The notes below the pieces were generated by a model. The model was not told the DNA's origin. It worked only from the letters and a program-made list of their open reading frames with translations, and made no database searches. The position numbers and the translations under genes were made by a program. A DNA stretch of 8,042 nt. Origin: Anaerolineales bacterium. Its GTDB lineage: Bacteria; Chloroflexota; Anaerolineae; Epilineales; JAANWY01. Below are positions 5,797 through 8,042 of this stretch, piece by piece (within the stretch, counting starts at the first letter, position 1; the number at the start of each line of letters is the position of its first letter). The stretch covers positions 1 through 8,042 of the forward strand of contig JAANWY010000026.1 of NCBI GenBank assembly GCA_018263655.1. Direction: 5' to 3'.

Positions 5797-6937
5797 CCAA
5801 ACTTACCTCCCCATTCTCAGCCCAGTGGTACAGCAATCCATCCACATCGTCCAGGGTCAGTGCGCGCTCGTCGGCGAGGGCTTTGATGTGCGCCGTTAGC
5901 CGTTTAACCTGTCCGTCGTCGAGCGCGACGCCGAGTTGTTCAGCGCGGTGACTCACGGCGTTCCACCCCGTCAGACGGTGAGCGATGTGCACGTAGCGTG
6001 CCAGTCCGAAGTCCTCGGGTTTCAGAATCTCGTAGGTTGACGGGTGGTTGAGGACCGCCTTGGCGTGGATGCCGGCCTTGTGCGTGAAGGCCGAGAACCC
6101 GGTGATGTAGTTGTTGAAGGGAATGTCAACGTCGACAAGGTCAGCCACTAGACGGTCGAGTTCGCCGATCACTGGCAGATCGTATTTTTCGACCAGCGCT
6201 GGATCGGTGGCGTAGAGGCGCGCGACGAGGCCGCCCAGCGGCGTGATGCCGTTGCGTTCGCCGATGCCCAGGACGCTGGTATCGACGTGAGTGGCGCCGG
6301 CCTCCAGCGCAGCGTAAGCGTTGGCCACCGCGCACCCGGAGTCGTTGTGGCCGTGGAACTCGATGTCGCAGTTCACCCGCTGCCGCAGCCGGCTCACCAC
6401 ATCGTAGATCTGGCGCGGCGTCCCAACGCCTACTGTGTCAGCAATGCCCACCCGGCCCACACCCAGTTCATCGACCGCCTCGTAGACGTGGAAGATATCT
6501 TCGGGATCACTGCGCAGGCTGTCCTCAGTGCTGAAGCGAACCTCCACGTCTTGCTCTCGCAGATACGTTACCACATCGCGAGCCAGGGCGATGATCTCAT
6601 CGATGTTCTTGCCGTGGCTAAACTCCCGCAGGTACGACGACGTACCGATCACCACGTCCACACCATCGACGCCCGTGCCAACGGCGATCTCGGCATCCTT
6701 CAAGTGACAGCGCGTATGGGTGAGAATCTTTGCGTTTAGGCCAAGGCCGGCGATGATCTCACAGTCCTCGCGGCTCTGGGGCGAAGCCAACGGCGACGTC
6801 AGCTCCAAGTACTCGGCACCAAACTCGTCCAGCAGTCGCGCGATCTGGACTTTCTGCTCCGTCGTGAAGAACGCGTTGACGAACTGCTCTCCTTCGCGCA
6901 GTGTGGATTCGATGATCGAGAAGTTTTCCAAACTCAT
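5777..6937 (-). CDS. lys20: Homocitrate synthase, lysine-pathway type
   Basis: This 386-residue enzyme condenses 2-oxoglutarate with acetyl-CoA to homocitrate, the first committed step of alpha-aminoadipate lysine synthesis. It is a DRE-TIM metallolyase-type TIM barrel: STLREGEQF at 11-19 carries the Arg14-Glu15 active-site pair, HTRCH sits at 74-78, and HGHND at 195-199 supplies metal ligands His195 and His197. GIGERNGITPLGG (224-236) and a THKAGIH segment (285-291) with active-site His286 follow. These segments closely follow Thermus homocitrate synthase, more so than 2-isopropylmalate synthase, and the LeuA regulatory domain is missing. The start is the ATG at 6937, with GGAGG at 6943-6947 and 5 nt spacing. 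The frame stays open to 7210, but the extra residues lie in repeat DNA and are unlike the family. Its stop overlaps the start of the large homoaconitase gene by 20 nt. Feedback inhibition by lysine is common in the family but not visible from sequence. Confidence 0.93.
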   Translation of the reverse strand: MSLENFSIIESTLREGEQFVNAFFTTEQKVQIARLLDEFGAEYLELTSPLASPQSREDCEIIAGLGLNAKILTHTRCHLKDAEIAVGTGVDGVDVVIGTSSYLREFSHGKNIDEIIALARDVVTYLREQDVEVRFSTEDSLRSDPEDIFHVYEAVDELGVGRVGIADTVGVGTPRQIYDVVSRLRQRVNCDIEFHGHNDSGCAVANAYAALEAGATHVDTSVLGIGERNGITPLGGLVARLYATDPALVEKYDLPVIGELDRLVADLVDVDIPFNNYITGFSAFTHKAGIHAKAVLNHPSTYEILKPEDFGLARYVHIAHRLTGWNAVSHRAEQLGVALDDGQVKRLTAHIKALADERALTLDDVDGLLYHWAENGEVSLDGSNTS

Positions 6938-6951
6938 GCTAACCTCCATGT

Positions 6952-6973
6952 CAGTAAACAGTAAACAGTGAAC
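6952..6973 (+). repeat. Heptamer tandem repeat CAGTAAA/CAGTGAA
   Basis: Three head-to-tail heptamers, CAGTAAA (6952-6958), CAGTAAA (6959-6965) and CAGTGAA (6966-6972), lie just upstream of the homocitrate synthase Shine-Dalgarno. Variants of the same unit form the hairpin at 7173-7215. Confidence 0.75.
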
Positions 6974-7172
6974 TTGTACGTAATACACCTCAAGCTGAGG
7001 GGCGATCACCAGTCTCCCACGGACGGAAAGAAACACGGACAAAAACAAAAAAGTTGAACATCCGTTACTTCGGCTACACTCAGCACAGGGTTTCCTTCTA
7101 TCCGTGGGGACGTTTCTGGCCGTCTGCTCGCCATCCACGGATGAATCTTGCGATGACCTGTTACGTATAAAT
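6974..7172. repeat. Repeat-rich intergenic DNA upstream of homocitrate synthase
   Basis: No gene is credible here. The stretch contains several pieces that resemble short dispersed repeats: CACGGACGGAAAGAAACACG at 7018-7037, a CTTCGGCTACACTCAGCAC segment near 7069-7087, and CCGTGGGGACG and CATCCACGGATG elements at 7101-7111 and 7132-7143. An A-run at 7043-7052 would read as a T-run on the minus strand but has no convincing stem before it. I could not settle on a promoter for the operon. Being a patchwork of dispersed repeat types is a judgement from memory, not from a genome comparison. Confidence 0.5.
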
Positions 7173-7215
7173 GACCAGTGGACAGTGAACAGTATCTGTT
7201 CACTGTCCACTGGTC
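7173..7215. repeat. 20-bp perfect inverted repeat of heptamer units at the lysK stop codon
   Basis: Arms 7173-7192 and 7196-7215 pair perfectly over 20 bp around a 3-nt TAT loop. Each arm is built from the heptamers CAGTGGA and CAGTGAA. On the minus strand the hairpin begins inside the TGA stop of lysK (7214-7216). After it comes ATTTATACG, which lacks the U-tract of an intrinsic terminator, although such a strong stem may still slow polymerase or protect the 3' end of the lysK message. Confidence 0.85.
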
Positions 7216-8042
7216 ACTGGTTACTCGCGGCGGACAGTGAATGCAACACGCTGGTGAGCACATCGATCGCCCGCGCGTACTCCGGCACCAGAATGTGCTC
7301 GTTGGGTGTGTGGTCCAGGGCGGAGTCGCCGGGGCCGTAGGCCACGATGGGGCAGTGCCACGCCGGCCCGACGACGTTCATGTCCGAGGTGCCGGTTTTG
7401 AGCTTGAAGGTTGGCCGGCCACCTTCGGCGCGGATGGCTTGCAGGAAGGCACGGACCAGCGGCGTGTTCTTCGCGGCTCGAAAGGCCGGCTCGTAACTGT
7501 AACATGCAATCTCGGCGTCGCCGGCCAGCTCGCGACTCGCACATTCGAGTGAATCGACGTTGTAGGCCGGCGGCAGCCGAAGACCGACCGTGGCCTCGAC
7601 GGAGTTGATTAGCCCGTCACTGTCGGTTCGGATGTCGCGCAGCGATGGCAACAGTTGGTTGAAGGCGCCGGTTCGCTCGGCGTTGAAGTCGTCGGTCAGC
7701 GCGCGGAGGGCCTGCCACCAGCCGATTGCCTCTTGGGCGACGCCCTGCTCGGGGCCGGCAGTGTGACCCATCGGGCGCTCCAACCGATAGTCGATGAGCA
7801 GCCGGCCTTTGTAGCCCAGTGTGACGCTGTCCCAGCCACTCGGTTCACCGATAATGCAGAGGTCGGGCCGGTATCGCTGCGCGGCGAAGCGGGCGCCCTT
7901 CGACGTGGCCGCCTCCTCTTCCGTGGCACCGATGACGATGATGCGCGTGTCCGGCAGCGGACCGACTTGCTCGGCTGCCACGCCGAACGTCGCCAGCGGC
8001 CCTTTCGCGTCCACGGACCCGCGCCCGTACAGCCGCTCGCCC
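7214..8042 (-). CDS. lysK: [LysW]-lysine hydrolase, 3' part (5' end beyond the right edge)
   Basis: This M20-family metallohydrolase removes lysine (or ornithine) from the gamma-carboxyl of the LysW carrier protein in the last step of LysW-mediated biosynthesis. The visible 275 residues start GERLYGRGSVDAKGP at the edge; the Asp in VDAKG is the bridging metal ligand. The GATEEEAATSKGARF segment has the catalytic glutamate pair, IGEPSGWDSVTLGYKGRLL the LysK-type substrate loop, and TGTSDMNVV and DHTPNEHI the late metal-binding and family-specific blocks. About 80-90 N-terminal residues should lie outside. The frame is open through the window edge, so the GTG at 8014 is not the start. The last codons (Ser-Asn-Gln-stop) lie within the heptamer repeat. 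It is followed by 276 bp before the next gene, so it may form a separate transcript. LysK enzymes can also act in arginine synthesis. Confidence 0.9.
   Translation of the reverse strand, partial: GERLYGRGSVDAKGPLATFGVAAEQVGPLPDTRIIVIGATEEEAATSKGARFAAQRYRPDLCIIGEPSGWDSVTLGYKGRLLIDYRLERPMGHTAGPEQGVAQEAIGWWQALRALTDDFNAERTGAFNQLLPSLRDIRTDSDGLINSVEATVGLRLPPAYNVDSLECASRELAGDAEIACYSYEPAFRAAKNTPLVRAFLQAIRAEGGRPTFKLKTGTSDMNVVGPAWHCPIVAYGPGDSALDHTPNEHILVPEYARAIDVLTSVLHSLSAASNQ

Noticed and set aside
6938..7210. N-terminal extension of homocitrate synthase
   Set aside because: It is translated from repeat DNA, is unlike the family, and lies upstream of a good Shine-Dalgarno and ATG at 6937.
7173..7215. 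Intrinsic terminator of lysK
   Set aside because: The stem is strong, but no U-tract follows on the minus strand and it is built of repeat units, so it is reported as a repeat.

Overview
This window looks like a chromosome fragment from a GC-rich, non-proteobacterial organism, most likely a Chloroflexota (Anaerolineae-type) bacterium. The grounds are indirect: a LysW-type alpha-aminoadipate lysine cluster, a DUF4058 gene, short dispersed repeats of the kind I associate with that phylum, and very frequent GCCGGC palindromes. The lysine cluster alone would also fit Deinococcus-Thermus, so the assignment is an inference.

Layout. Positions 1 to about 210 look like one end of an insertion sequence: the first 22 codons of a probable transposase, reading off the left edge, plus its noncoding end. 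It abruptly terminates a minus-strand NAD(P)-dependent epimerase gene (about 209-651). Upstream of the epimerase on the same strand is a DUF4058 gene (685-1461). A 285-bp divergent promoter region follows. On the plus strand come a small SelW-like (Rdx family) gene with an in-frame TGA (1747-2007) and an arginase gene (2020-2934). From 2954 to the right edge everything is on the minus strand. In transcription order these are lysK (3' part, entering from the right), a 276-bp repeat-rich gap, homocitrate synthase, homoaconitase large subunit, homoaconitase small subunit and homoisocitrate dehydrogenase.

How the genes work together. The four genes between 2954 and 6937 convert 2-oxoglutarate and acetyl-CoA to 2-oxoadipate. 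LysK performs the last step of the LysW-carrier branch, releasing lysine. Several residues match homocitrate-pathway rather than leucine-pathway enzymes: the GRYAPYM loop of the small subunit, the SPARKVEGY and ENTEGLY segments of the dehydrogenase, and the whole of the synthase. The LysW, LysX, LysY, LysZ and LysJ genes are not in the window. The large homoaconitase subunit carries an in-frame TAA at codon 184, so this copy is either a fresh pseudogene or contains a sequence error.

Main discovery candidate. The small plus-strand gene reads through a TGA lying exactly at the second redox position of the Rdx CxxC/CxxU motif (Cys-Val-Pro-TGA). A 6-bp perfect hairpin with an AGUCU apical loop starts 16 nt after the TGA, where bacterial SECIS elements lie. 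A strong promoter and Shine-Dalgarno precede it, and coding sequence continues for 72 codons after the TGA. I read it as a bacterial SelW-like selenoprotein, apparently co-transcribed with arginase. Other notable points are a duplicated ribosome-binding-site/start cassette between the two homoaconitase genes, and heptamer repeats forming a 20-bp hairpin that supplies the stop codon of lysK.
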